Below the pieces are notes generated by a model that was not told the origin of the DNA, did no database searches, and saw only the letters and a list, made by a program, of their open reading frames with translations. From UMGS1975 sp959600905 (GTDB taxonomy: Bacteria > Bacillota > Clostridia > Christensenellales > QAND01), in the NCBI GenBank assembly GCA_959600905.1, contig CAUGNO010000006.1, positions 1 through 64,000 of the forward strand: a stretch of DNA of 64,000 nucleotides, given 5' to 3'. Below, piece by piece: positions 50,479 to 58,057 of this stretch. Position 1 is the stretch's first letter, and every line of letters starts with the position of its first letter. The position numbers and the translations under genes are program-made.

Positions 50479-50507
50479 TTGTATTTTAAGGGGAATTCTG
50501 TTAAAAT
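50479..50507 (+). promoter_or_regulatory. Internal promoter before the ftsA-like gene
   Basis: TTGTAT (50479-50484), a 17-nt spacer and TAAAAT (50502-50507). It would express the ftsA-like gene and ftsZ independently of the mraZ promoter. Confidence 0.6.
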
Positions 50508-50544
50508 ACCTTAGAATACAGGTAAAAGAGGGGGAATTTAGCAG

Positions 50545-51633
50545 ATGGATGCTGTTCTTGTCACCACCAGTTCAAGCATTGTATGCTTGGCTGGGCAAAC
50601 CAGAAAAGACGGCACTTACGCTATCTTTGGACAAGCCAAGGTACCTTTTTCCGGTATTCGCAAAGGCGTGGCTGTTTCCGCCTTTGGATTGCAAAAGGGA
50701 ATCAGCGACGTAATTTTAAAATTGGAAGAGCAGGTCGGCAAGCGCATCAAACGCTTGACCGTGGGGGTGCCTGCGCCATTTTGCCAGGTAAGCCTGGTGG
50801 GCGGCGCAGAGCCGAATGCAGACCAGGGCCCCAATGCCTTTGAGTATATGTCGGATGCGTATGAATTGATCCATAGGCTCAATGTGCCGCGCGTGGGCGC
50901 GGGGCCGTCCGGGCTGGGCAGCGTCAGCTCTATCGGCGCCGGCCGCGCTTATATCGATGAGGTAAACCAGGCGCTGGCCAAATTGAAGATGCGCGCCGCT
51001 TCGTTTTATGCGCAGCCGTTGGCAGAAGGAATCTTTTTGCTGCCAAAGCCGGTTAGAAGCGCTATTGCAGTATTGTTGGATGTAGGGTATTATAATATAG
51101 GTATCTCTGTATTTATCGGCGATGCGCTGGTCTATTGTGAAACCCTGTATGTGGGCGGGTATCACATCGCCAACGACTTAGCGCAGGTATTGAAAGTGCC
51201 GATGGAGTATGCAGAGCAGCTCAAACGCCAATTTTCCTTTGGCATAGAGTACGATCCAGAGGCGCAGGATTACGCACGCTCTGCAGAGGGCAAGCTTATC
51301 CCCTTCAGCCACAGCGCTGTGGCGGAGGTAATTCAGGCCCGTGTGGAGGAAACGTGTGATTACATCCGCCAAGCCATTGACCATGCGCCGGTCACCTTTA
51401 CGGAAAAATCCGTAGCGCAGCTGGCGGGCGATGGCTATGAAGGCATCCGAGGCATCCGCGAGATCCTTTCTACGCTGGTGGGCCTGCCTGTGCAGGGCTT
51501 GCCGATTTCTTTGGCGGATGGCTCTACGCATTATGATGTTGCGGCGCTCGCATTGTTCGACGCGCTAGCCATAGAACAACCTGAAAAATCATCCCGGCGT
51601 CCTGGATGGACAAGCCGTTTTACAAAGAGATAG
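50545..51633 (+). CDS. Divergent FtsA-like cell division protein
   Basis: A 362-residue protein directly before ftsZ, the place of ftsA. The second half of the actin fold is recognisable: AAASFYAQPLAEG-like, VLLDVGYYNIGISVFIGDALVYCETLYVGGYHIANDLAQVLKVPMEYAEQLKRQF, which parallels FtsA's DIGGGTTDIAVF...VGGDHITNDI. The nucleotide-binding phosphate loop is altered: DVGYYN (Asp179 onward) replaces DIGGGT. The first phosphate loop at the N-terminus (normally DIGTSK) is also not conserved (VTTSSSIVC). The C-terminus ends in a basic PGWTSRFTKR that might still bind membrane. About 50 residues shorter than common FtsA. Confidence 0.75.
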   Translation: MDAVLVTTSSSIVCLAGQTRKDGTYAIFGQAKVPFSGIRKGVAVSAFGLQKGISDVILKLEEQVGKRIKRLTVGVPAPFCQVSLVGGAEPNADQGPNAFEYMSDAYELIHRLNVPRVGAGPSGLGSVSSIGAGRAYIDEVNQALAKLKMRAASFYAQPLAEGIFLLPKPVRSAIAVLLDVGYYNIGISVFIGDALVYCETLYVGGYHIANDLAQVLKVPMEYAEQLKRQFSFGIEYDPEAQDYARSAEGKLIPFSHSAVAEVIQARVEETCDYIRQAIDHAPVTFTEKSVAQLAGDGYEGIRGIREILSTLVGLPVQGLPISLADGSTHYDVAALALFDALAIEQPEKSSRRPGWTSRFTKR

Positions 51634-51649
51634 GAGGCCTTGTGAAAGT

Positions 51650-53005
51650 ATGTTGGATTTTGATCTGGATTCTCAGTTAGCAGCAATAAAGGTAGTGGGC
51701 GTCGGCGGCGCCGGCAACAATGCGGTCAACCGCATGGTGGATTACGGCCTAAAGGGCGTGGAATTCATCGCCGTGAATACCGACCGTCAGGCACTATACC
51801 TATCCAAAGCAGCCACCCGTATCCAAATCGGGGAAAAGGTGACGCGCGGCCTGGGCGCCGGCGCAAACCCGGAGATGGGCGCCAGGGCTGCGGAGGAAAG
51901 CAAAGACGATATCGCAGCGGCCATCAAGGGCTCCGATATGGTATTCATTACCGCGGGCATGGGCGGCGGTACTGGCACAGGTGCGGCCCCCGTCATCGCG
52001 CAGATCGCCCGCGAGATGGGGATTCTCACGGTGGGTGTTGTTACCCGGCCGTTCTCCTTTGAGGGCAAACAGCGCGCCCGCAACGCCGAGCAGGGCATTG
52101 CGGCCATCAAGGAAAATGTAGATACGCTGGTCATCATCCCCAACGACAGGCTGCTGCTTGTCGTGGGCAAAGGTACCAGCATTTTGGACGCGTTCCGCAT
52201 GGCAGACGATGTGCTGCGCCAGGGCATCCAGGGCATTTCCGATCTGATTGCTGTGCCCAGCCTCATCAATTTGGACTTTGCGGACGTCAAGGCCATCATG
52301 GAATGCCAGGGCGTAGCGCACATGGGCATCGGCGTCGGCACCGGCGAGGACCGCGCTTCGGCGGCGGCCAAGCAGGCCATCCAATCCCCGATGCTGGAAA
52401 CCTCTATCAATGGCGCCAAGGGCGTATTGCTCAACATCACGGGCGGCAGCGATATGGGCATTATGGAGGTCACGGAGGCCGCCGAATATGTGCAGGCCGC
52501 GGCCGATCCTGAAGCCAACATTATCTTTGGCGCCGGCATTGACGAATCCCTGGGCGATACCATGCGCATCACCGTTATTGCCACTGGGTTCGATTATGTG
52601 CCGTCCACCGCAACGGGCCGCCCGCAGCTAAACAATAAGCAGAGCGCCCGCCCGGCAGGCACACAGGCACAGGGGCAGCGTCCTATGGCGCAGACACAGC
52701 AGCGCCCGCCGATCCAGCCCATTCAGCCCACCTATCAGCAGGCCATGGAGGATCGCCCCTCTATCCGCCCTACGATGACCCAGCCCGTGCAGCAGCCGGT
52801 ACAGGCTCAGCCTCAGGTGCAGCCGCAGCAGATCATCGAGCAGGAATTGGAGCCGCAGCAGGATGTGGAGTTCCCAGGCTTTAAGCCGGAGCACCGCTCC
52901 CCGCGCATGAACGAGCGCAACACCGCGCCCAGCTTCAGCCGCGATGCAGACGGCAAGGATGATGACGATCTGGAAATCCCGACCTGGCTGCGCCGCAACC
53001 GTTAA
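51650..53005 (+). CDS. ftsZ: Cell division protein FtsZ
   Basis: Tubulin-like GTPase forming the Z ring, 451 residues. Marks: IKVVGVGGAGNNAVNRMV, the tubulin signature GGGTGTGAAPVIA, VVTRPFSFEGKQRARNAEQGI and NLDFADVKAIM. From about residue 320 a Gln/Pro-rich disordered linker of roughly 100 residues runs to the C-terminal peptide DDDDLEIPTWLRRNR, which binds FtsA and other partners. AGGAGG lies 12 nt before the ATG, a long spacing. Two terminators follow. Confidence 0.99.
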   Translation: MLDFDLDSQLAAIKVVGVGGAGNNAVNRMVDYGLKGVEFIAVNTDRQALYLSKAATRIQIGEKVTRGLGAGANPEMGARAAEESKDDIAAAIKGSDMVFITAGMGGGTGTGAAPVIAQIAREMGILTVGVVTRPFSFEGKQRARNAEQGIAAIKENVDTLVIIPNDRLLLVVGKGTSILDAFRMADDVLRQGIQGISDLIAVPSLINLDFADVKAIMECQGVAHMGIGVGTGEDRASAAAKQAIQSPMLETSINGAKGVLLNITGGSDMGIMEVTEAAEYVQAAADPEANIIFGAGIDESLGDTMRITVIATGFDYVPSTATGRPQLNNKQSARPAGTQAQGQRPMAQTQQRPPIQPIQPTYQQAMEDRPSIRPTMTQPVQQPVQAQPQVQPQQIIEQELEPQQDVEFPGFKPEHRSPRMNERNTAPSFSRDADGKDDDDLEIPTWLRRNR

Positions 53006-53017
53006 GTGTAAAAACGC

Positions 53018-53048
53018 AAAGGCATAGGAAATTTTCCTATGCCTTTTT
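53018..53048 (+). terminator. First terminator after ftsZ
   Basis: AAAGGCATAGGAAA and TTTTCCTATGCCTTT form a long stem ending in TTTTT. Confidence 0.9.
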
Positions 53049-53056
53049 CTTTTTTC

Positions 53057-53085
53057 CAAAGCCCCGCAAACGCCGGGCTTTTTTG
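53057..53085 (+). terminator. Second terminator after ftsZ
   Basis: AAAGCCC and GGGCTTT pair around a loop of about ten bases, followed by TTTTTT. Confidence 0.75.
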
Positions 53086-53115
53086 CTGCCTTGCGCCCCG
53101 CACATTTCTCCGCGC

Positions 53116-53182
53116 TTCGACGCGCACCCGCGGCCCGCAGTGCGGCGGTTCTACAATTTATGCACGCCCATATAACTATAAT
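53116..53182 (+). promoter_or_regulatory. spoIIG-type promoter region with candidate Spo0A boxes
   Basis: TATAAT is at 53177-53182, but no good -35 lies at 17 nt, as in the atypically spaced spoIIG promoter of Bacillus. TTCGACG (53116-53122) and TTCTACA (53149-53155) each match the reverse 0A box TTCGNCA at six of seven positions. They would lie near -70 and -37. Spo0A control is inferred. Confidence 0.45.
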
Positions 53183-53205
53183 AGGCCCCAGTGAGGTGAA
53201 GGGGC

Positions 53206-54021
53206 GTGAAGGTCTATATTGAGCTGGTGCTGCTGGATAATTTTTGGGCAGATGCGCTGGTGCTCTTTGGCACGGCAAAATGGATGCAGGCACCATACCG
53301 CAAGGGCAGGCTGTTTGCGTCCGCCGGCCTGGGTACGCTGTACGCCGTCCTTTCTCTGATGCGCGGGCTTGTGTTTTTACAACACCCGCTTTGGAAAATC
53401 GCCGTCAGCCTGCTCATGGTTTGGGCGGCCTTTGGTTTTGGCAGTAAAAAGCGATTCCTCCGTTATTGCGGCGTGTTTTGGCTGTTTTCGCTGCTGTTGG
53501 CGGCCGGCGTGCAGCTCTATGGCGCGCTATTCGGCCAGGCAAGGGCATCTGGCGGCGCCCTAGCGGTTTCCGGGCCGCCATTGTGGGCCTTTTTGCTGCT
53601 CAGCTGGGGCGCCGGGGCGCTGGCGCTTTGGGCCCAGCGCAGGACAAAGGAAAAAGCGGCCAAAACCGGGCATGCATGCCAAGCCACCGTGCAGATTGGG
53701 CAGATACAGGCAGAGGGCCCTTGCCTATTGGACAGCGGGCATGCGCTGTATTGCCCTGTCAGCGGCCTGCCGGTGCTGTTTTGGCCATATGACGGTACGC
53801 TGGAACGCGCGGCCGTTGCGGCCGCGCTGCAAAGCCAGCCGCTTTATTATGTCACGGCCGCAGGCGCAGGCAGTATTTTGGCATACCGTCCGTGTACACT
53901 GACCCTGTGCCAGCAGGGCAGGGCCAAAACGGTGCGCTGTGCCGTGGCCTTTTCCACACAGCTGGGCAAGGAGGCCCTATATCCCGCAGGCGCGGCCATC
54001 GGTTATTTTGAGGAGGAATGA
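53206..54021 (+). CDS. spoIIGA: Pro-SigE processing protease SpoIIGA
   Basis: Membrane-bound aspartic protease that activates pro-SigE in the mother cell, 271 residues. The first half has five membrane helices (VYIELVLLDNFWADALVLF... through about residue 150). The cytosolic half holds the catalytic motif in GPCLLDSGHALYCPVSGLPV, where the family commonly has D-S/T-G-N; here the fourth residue is His. GTG start behind GAGGTGA. It precedes sigE by 3 nt, the standard operon. Confidence 0.92.
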   Translation: MKVYIELVLLDNFWADALVLFGTAKWMQAPYRKGRLFASAGLGTLYAVLSLMRGLVFLQHPLWKIAVSLLMVWAAFGFGSKKRFLRYCGVFWLFSLLLAAGVQLYGALFGQARASGGALAVSGPPLWAFLLLSWGAGALALWAQRRTKEKAAKTGHACQATVQIGQIQAEGPCLLDSGHALYCPVSGLPVLFWPYDGTLERAAVAAALQSQPLYYVTAAGAGSILAYRPCTLTLCQQGRAKTVRCAVAFSTQLGKEALYPAGAAIGYFEEE

Positions 54022-54024
54022 AGG

Positions 54025-54741
54025 ATGATACATTGGGTACGTCGTATGCGTGCGTTTTGGGCCGGCCTGTGGGCAAGGCTGTTCAGGCGGGTGCGGGTGG
54101 ATTATATCGGTTCGGCCGTTCCGCTGCCGCCGCCATTGAAGCCGGAAGAGGAGCGCGCGCTGGTAGAGGCCATCGAAGCGGGAGATTCCAGCGCCAAGGG
54201 GACGCTGATCGAGCATAATTTGCGCCTGGTGGTGTATATTGCCCGCAAATTCGAAAATACCGGCATCGGGATGGAGGATCTGATCTCTACCGGCACCATT
54301 GGGCTCATCAAGGCGGTCAATACCTTTGACGGCAGCAAGAAAATCAAGCTGGCCACCTATGCCTCGCGCTGCATTGAAAATGAGATATTGATGCATCTGC
54401 GCAAGACCTCCCGCATGCGCTATGAAGTCAGCATCGACGAGCCGCTGAATGTCGATTGGGACGGCAACGAGCTGCTGCTCAGCGATATTTTGGGCACGGA
54501 GCCGGATATCGTGGCAAAGCCGCTGGAGGAGGAAACGGATAAGCAGATTCTGCGCGATGCGGTCGTGCAGCTGCCCCCGCGGGATAAGCGCATCATCGAG
54601 CTGCGGTTTGGCCTTTCGACTGGGGAGGAGTGTACGCAAAAGCAGGTGGCGGACCAGCTGGGGATATCTCAATCGTATATCTCCCGATTGGAAAAACGCA
54701 TTCTGTCGCGCCTGAAAAAAGAAATGGCACAGATCCTCTAA
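54025..54741 (+). CDS. sigE: Sporulation sigma factor SigE
   Basis: Early mother-cell sigma factor, 238 residues. It starts with a basic amphipathic pro-sequence (HWVRRMRAFWAGLWARLFRRVRV) that SpoIIGA should remove before DYIGSAVPLPPPL. Region 2 is LIEHNLRLVVYIARKFENTGIGMEDLISTGTIGLIKAVNTFDGSKKIKLATYASRCIENEILM; region 4 ends QKQVADQLGISQSYISRLEKRILSRLKKEM. Length and motifs are typical. Confidence 0.98.
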   Translation: MIHWVRRMRAFWAGLWARLFRRVRVDYIGSAVPLPPPLKPEEERALVEAIEAGDSSAKGTLIEHNLRLVVYIARKFENTGIGMEDLISTGTIGLIKAVNTFDGSKKIKLATYASRCIENEILMHLRKTSRMRYEVSIDEPLNVDWDGNELLLSDILGTEPDIVAKPLEEETDKQILRDAVVQLPPRDKRIIELRFGLSTGEECTQKQVADQLGISQSYISRLEKRILSRLKKEMAQIL

Positions 54742-54819
54742 CACTGCAGGGCAGGTATAAAAAATCCGCCAAGGGGAAGCATGAAACCATCAAGCGAACT
54801 TTCGTATCGGAGGGGCAAG

Positions 54820-55593
54820 ATGGGAGTAAACAAAGTAGAGATCTGCGGGGTACAGACCTCGCAGCTGAAAACCTTGACGGAAAAGGAAATGACAGAGCTG
54901 CTAAAACGCATCCAAAACGGGGACGAGGCGGCCAGGGAAACCTTTGTACAGGGCAACCTGCGGCTGGTGCTCAGCGTGATCCAGCGCTTTTCCAACCGCA
55001 AAGAGCCGGTAGACGATCTGTTTCAAATCGGCTGTATCGGCCTGATCAAAGCCATGGACAATTTCGACCTTTCGCAGAATGTGCGCTTTTCTACCTACGC
55101 CGTTCCTATGATTATCGGCGAGATCCGACGCTACTTGCGGGACAACAACGCCATCCGTGTTTCGCGCTCTCTGCGCGATACTGCCTACAAGGTGCTGCAA
55201 AAGCGCAATGAACTGTGCGCCGAACGCGGCGAGGATGTGCCCATCGAGGACATCGCCAAGGCCATGGAGATGCCGGTGGAGGAGGTTGTTTTTGCGCTGG
55301 AGGCCATCCAAGACCCCGTCTCCCTCTTCGAGCCGGTATATCATGACGGCAACGACGCCATGTTTGTGATGGATCAGGTTTCGGATGAAAAGAATAAACA
55401 GGAAAACTGGCTGGAAACCATCGCCCTGTCCCAGGCCTTGCAGCGCTTGGCCGAAAGGGAACAGAATATCATCTATCTTCGCTATTTCAAAGGGCGCACA
55501 CAGATGGAGGTAGCCGAGGAGATCGGCATCAGCCAGGCCCAGGTATCCCGCCTGGAAAAATGCGCGCTTCATCGATTGAAAACACAGATGTAA
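54820..55593 (+). CDS. sigG: Sporulation sigma factor SigG
   Basis: Late forespore sigma factor, 257 residues. The start MGVNKVEICGVQTSQLKTL is the SigG signature. It is followed by NLRLVLSVIQRFSNRKEPVDDLFQIGCIGLIKAMDNFDLSQNVRFSTYAVPMIIGEIRRYLRDNNAIRVSRSLRD and a region 4 with TQMEVAEEIGISQAQVSRLEKCAL. The ATG at 54820 is preferred to 54781 since homologues begin here and GGAGGGG lies just upstream. Order spoIIGA-sigE-sigG is as in Bacillus. A SigF/SigG promoter was looked for in the 78-nt gap but none was convincing. Confidence 0.98.
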   Translation: MGVNKVEICGVQTSQLKTLTEKEMTELLKRIQNGDEAARETFVQGNLRLVLSVIQRFSNRKEPVDDLFQIGCIGLIKAMDNFDLSQNVRFSTYAVPMIIGEIRRYLRDNNAIRVSRSLRDTAYKVLQKRNELCAERGEDVPIEDIAKAMEMPVEEVVFALEAIQDPVSLFEPVYHDGNDAMFVMDQVSDEKNKQENWLETIALSQALQRLAEREQNIIYLRYFKGRTQMEVAEEIGISQAQVSRLEKCALHRLKTQM

Positions 55594-55615
55594 AAGGCCC
55601 GAAAGGGCCTTTTTT
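55592..55615 (+). terminator. Intrinsic terminator of the spoIIGA-sigE-sigG cluster
   Basis: AAAAGGCCC-GAAA-GGGCCTTTT stem-loop ending in six T, overlapping the sigG stop codon. Confidence 0.9.
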
Positions 55616-55678
55616 CATACGCTTTCGGGATACCTGCCCTGCTTTCGGCATACATCTGAAAGGAAAGGGGTCGTTTTA

Positions 55679-55936
55679 ATGGAACGCTTTAGCGATTTAT
55701 GCCGAAAGGATGTTATCAATATCTGTGATGGGCAGTGCCTGGGGCAGGTCAGCGATCTGGCGCTGGATTGGTGCAAGGGCACCATCATAGGGCTCATCGT
55801 GCCCTATTCGGAAAAAGGCGGCCTGTTTCGCAGGCGGGAGGAAATGTGCATCCCGCTGGAATGCATCACGCGCGTAGGCCGGGATATCGTGCTGGTAGAG
55901 CTGCGCCATATGCAGGGATACATCATACAGGATTAG
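55679..55936 (+). CDS. YlmC/YmxH family sporulation protein
   Basis: An 85-residue PRC-barrel protein of the YlmC/YmxH family (ERFSDLCRKDVINICDGQCLGQVSDLALDWCKGTIIGLIVP, then IPLECITRVGRDIVLVEL). In Bacillus relatives the family accompanies late sporulation genes; molecular role unknown. It stands immediately downstream of sigG here, which agrees with a sporulation link. AAAGGGGTC lies before the ATG. Confidence 0.88.
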   Translation: MERFSDLCRKDVINICDGQCLGQVSDLALDWCKGTIIGLIVPYSEKGGLFRRREEMCIPLECITRVGRDIVLVELRHMQGYIIQD

Positions 55937-55937
55937 T

Positions 55938-55966
55938 TTTCAACTGCCTACAGGATATGGTATAAT
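55938..55966 (+). promoter_or_regulatory. Promoter of nrdR
   Basis: TTTCAA (55938-55943), a 17-nt spacer and TATAAT (55961-55966). Confidence 0.75.
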
Positions 55967-56002
55967 ACAATAATTCCTAAGAAAACGGAGCTGGAATACC
56001 CA

Positions 56003-56458
56003 ATGAAATGTATTTATTGTGAGCATCCGGAAAGCAAAGTGGTGGATTCCCGGCCCACCGATGAAGGCACGGTGATCCGCCGGCGGCGTGAATGCCTCAA
56101 ATGCGGCAAACGGTTTACCACCTATGAAAAGGTGGAGCAGACGCCGGTGCTTGTCATCAAAAAAGACGGCCGCAGGGTCATGTTCGATCCGGAGAAGATC
56201 CGTACCGGCATGCTCAAGGCCACGGAAAAACGCCCGGTTTCCATCGAACAGATCGATAAGATTGTGGAAAATATCGAAAAAACCATCTACAATTCGCTCG
56301 AGCGCGAAGTGGCCAGCGAGCGCATCGGGGAACTCGTGATGGAAGGGCTCAAGCAGCTCGATCCCGTGGCCTATGTGCGCTTTGCTTCGGTATACCGTCA
56401 GTTTACCGATATAGATACCTTCAAACGCGAGCTGGAAAAGCTCTTGGAGGAAAAATGA
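56003..56458 (+). CDS. nrdR: Transcriptional repressor NrdR
   Basis: ATP/dATP-sensing repressor of ribonucleotide reductase genes, 151 residues. The N-terminal zinc ribbon has MKCIYCEHPESKVVDSRPTDEGTVIRRRRECLKCGKRFTTYE (Cys4). The ATP-cone follows: PVLVIKKDGRRVMFDPEKIRTGMLKATEKRPVS. The C-terminus is YVRFASVYRQFTDIDTFKRELEKL. The stop overlaps the next gene's ATG. No NrdR boxes or nrd genes are seen nearby. Confidence 0.98.
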   Translation: MKCIYCEHPESKVVDSRPTDEGTVIRRRRECLKCGKRFTTYEKVEQTPVLVIKKDGRRVMFDPEKIRTGMLKATEKRPVSIEQIDKIVENIEKTIYNSLEREVASERIGELVMEGLKQLDPVAYVRFASVYRQFTDIDTFKRELEKLLEEK

Positions 56459-57330
56459 ACCAAGGAGGGGCTGCTTTGCATCAGACAGATCACGCTTTTG
56501 AGGCGTTTTTGCAAAAGGCGTCGCATGGCTTTACGGCCCAGCAGCTGGGGCCGATGACAGCGCTGAGCATTCCCATGTTCGCCCAAACGGGGCTTGTCAA
56601 GGCTTGGTTTACCACCCGCCGTTATGGCGCGCGTGACGATCTAAAGCTGTCCATCGCCCGTATGGGCGCAACGGACGAAATCGTGGATAATTTTCTTGCG
56701 GCTTTTGACTGCGCCGGCATCGACCCTCACGATACCGTCATAGCCAACGCCCAGCACGGCACCGATGTGCTGCCGGCGGATGAAACGCACCGCGGCTGGG
56801 GCCTGTTTCATCTGTATACGGAAAACGATCCGGGGTTTGACGGCATGGTTACGGATGAGCGCGGCGTGGCGCTGGTTGCCACCCATGCAGACTGTACGCC
56901 GGTGTATTTGCTGGACCCTGTGCACCATGCCATCGGCCTGTGCCACGCAGGCTGGCGCAGCACGGTAGGCGGCATGGTAACAAACCTCATCGATGCCATG
57001 ACGGCCATGTACCAAACGTGCCCTGAGGATCTGCTGGCGGCCATCGGCCCGCATATCGGCCCTTGCTGCTTTGAGGTGGACCCGCCTGTGGGCAAAGCCT
57101 TTGCCGAGGCGTTCCCTAAGGCTGGCTGCGTATTGCCGGGCAAAAATCCCGGCAAACGGCAGTTGGATCTGACCAGGGCCTCGGCGTATCAAATGTATCG
57201 GGCCGGCCTTTTTGGGGAAAATCTGACCATATCCGATGAGTGTACCTGCTGCAACGGCGACCTGTTTTTTTCCTACCGTCGAGACGGCAAAGCGTGTGGG
57301 GCCATGGCCTCGTTTTTGCAGCTTAGATAA
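56455..57330 (+). CDS. pgeF: PgeF/YfiH family purine nucleoside phosphorylase-like protein
   Basis: Member of the YfiH/PgeF (DUF152, 'laccase domain') family, with purine nucleoside phosphorylase/adenosine deaminase activity in studied homologues. About 285-291 residues. Zinc ligands are seen in ANAQHGTDV, ATHADCTPVYLLD and GLCHAGWRSTVGGM, with AIGPHIGPCCFEV and the C-terminal ECTCCNGDLFFSYRRDG. Two starts are possible: ATG at 56455 overlapping the nrdR stop (GGAGG four bases before), or TTG at 56476 with AAGGAGG seven bases before; the latter has the better spacing. Confidence 0.93.
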   Translation: MNQGGAALHQTDHAFEAFLQKASHGFTAQQLGPMTALSIPMFAQTGLVKAWFTTRRYGARDDLKLSIARMGATDEIVDNFLAAFDCAGIDPHDTVIANAQHGTDVLPADETHRGWGLFHLYTENDPGFDGMVTDERGVALVATHADCTPVYLLDPVHHAIGLCHAGWRSTVGGMVTNLIDAMTAMYQTCPEDLLAAIGPHIGPCCFEVDPPVGKAFAEAFPKAGCVLPGKNPGKRQLDLTRASAYQMYRAGLFGENLTISDECTCCNGDLFFSYRRDGKACGAMASFLQLR

Positions 57331-57355
57331 ACAACGACAAAGGGGAGAGCGACGC

Positions 57356-58057
57356 ATGGCGAAACAAAAGATTCTGGCCGTGGATGACGAACGGCATATT
57401 CTGGAACTGATCTCCTATAACCTGGTGGAAGCAGGCTATGAGGTAGAAACGGTGGAAACCGGCGAAGAGGCGCTGGGCAAAACGGTGGAATTTCATCCGG
57501 ATCTGATTTTGTTAGACGTCATGCTGCCGGATATCGACGGGCTTGAGGTTTGTACTAGGCTCAAACGCGAGCCGGATACCGCCGGCATTCCCGTCATCAT
57601 GCTTACGGCCAGGGGCGATGAGATCGATAAGGTGCTGGGGTTGGAAATGGGCGCTGACGATTATGTGGTCAAGCCTTTCGGCGTGCGGGAGCTGGTAGCG
57701 CGCGTCAAGGCGCTGCTGCGCAGATCCGCTTCGCATAAGCAGGAGGAACAGCCTACCCAGCTCTCCGCGGCTGGCATCACGCTGGATCTCACAACCTACC
57801 ATGCCATGGCCGGGGGAGAGCGCTTGCAGCTTACCTTAAAGGAGTTTGAACTGCTGCGCACGCTGATCCAAAACAAAGGGCGTATCTTAAATCGGGATCA
57901 GCTGCTCAACAAGGTTTGGGGCTATGAATATTTTGGGGAAACGCGCACCGTGGATGTACATATCCGCCACCTGCGCCAAAAGCTGGGTGCTTTGGGACAG
58001 CATATCGAAACAGTGCGCGGCCTTGGCTATATGTTCAATGAATTGGAGAGAGAATGA
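57356..58057 (+). CDS. OmpR/PhoB-type response regulator (PhoP-like)
   Basis: DNA-binding response regulator, 233 residues. The receiver domain has the acidic pair VDDE near residues 9-12, the phosphorylated Asp54 in LILLDVMLPD, a Thr in MLTARG and Lys in VVKPFG. The C-terminal winged helix has LTLKEFELLRTLIQNKGRILNRDQLLNKVWGYEYFGETRTVDVHIRHLRQKLG. It overlaps its kinase gene by ATGA. PhoP of the phosphate system is the best guess because of the kinase type, but no pst genes are adjacent. Confidence 0.93.
   Translation: MAKQKILAVDDERHILELISYNLVEAGYEVETVETGEEALGKTVEFHPDLILLDVMLPDIDGLEVCTRLKREPDTAGIPVIMLTARGDEIDKVLGLEMGADDYVVKPFGVRELVARVKALLRRSASHKQEEQPTQLSAAGITLDLTTYHAMAGGERLQLTLKEFELLRTLIQNKGRILNRDQLLNKVWGYEYFGETRTVDVHIRHLRQKLGALGQHIETVRGLGYMFNELERE

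Noticed and set aside
54742..54819. SigF/SigG promoter for sigG (GTATA near 54754 with GGGGAAGCAT)
   Set aside because: Spacing and the -10 bases do not fit the SigF or SigG consensus well enough.
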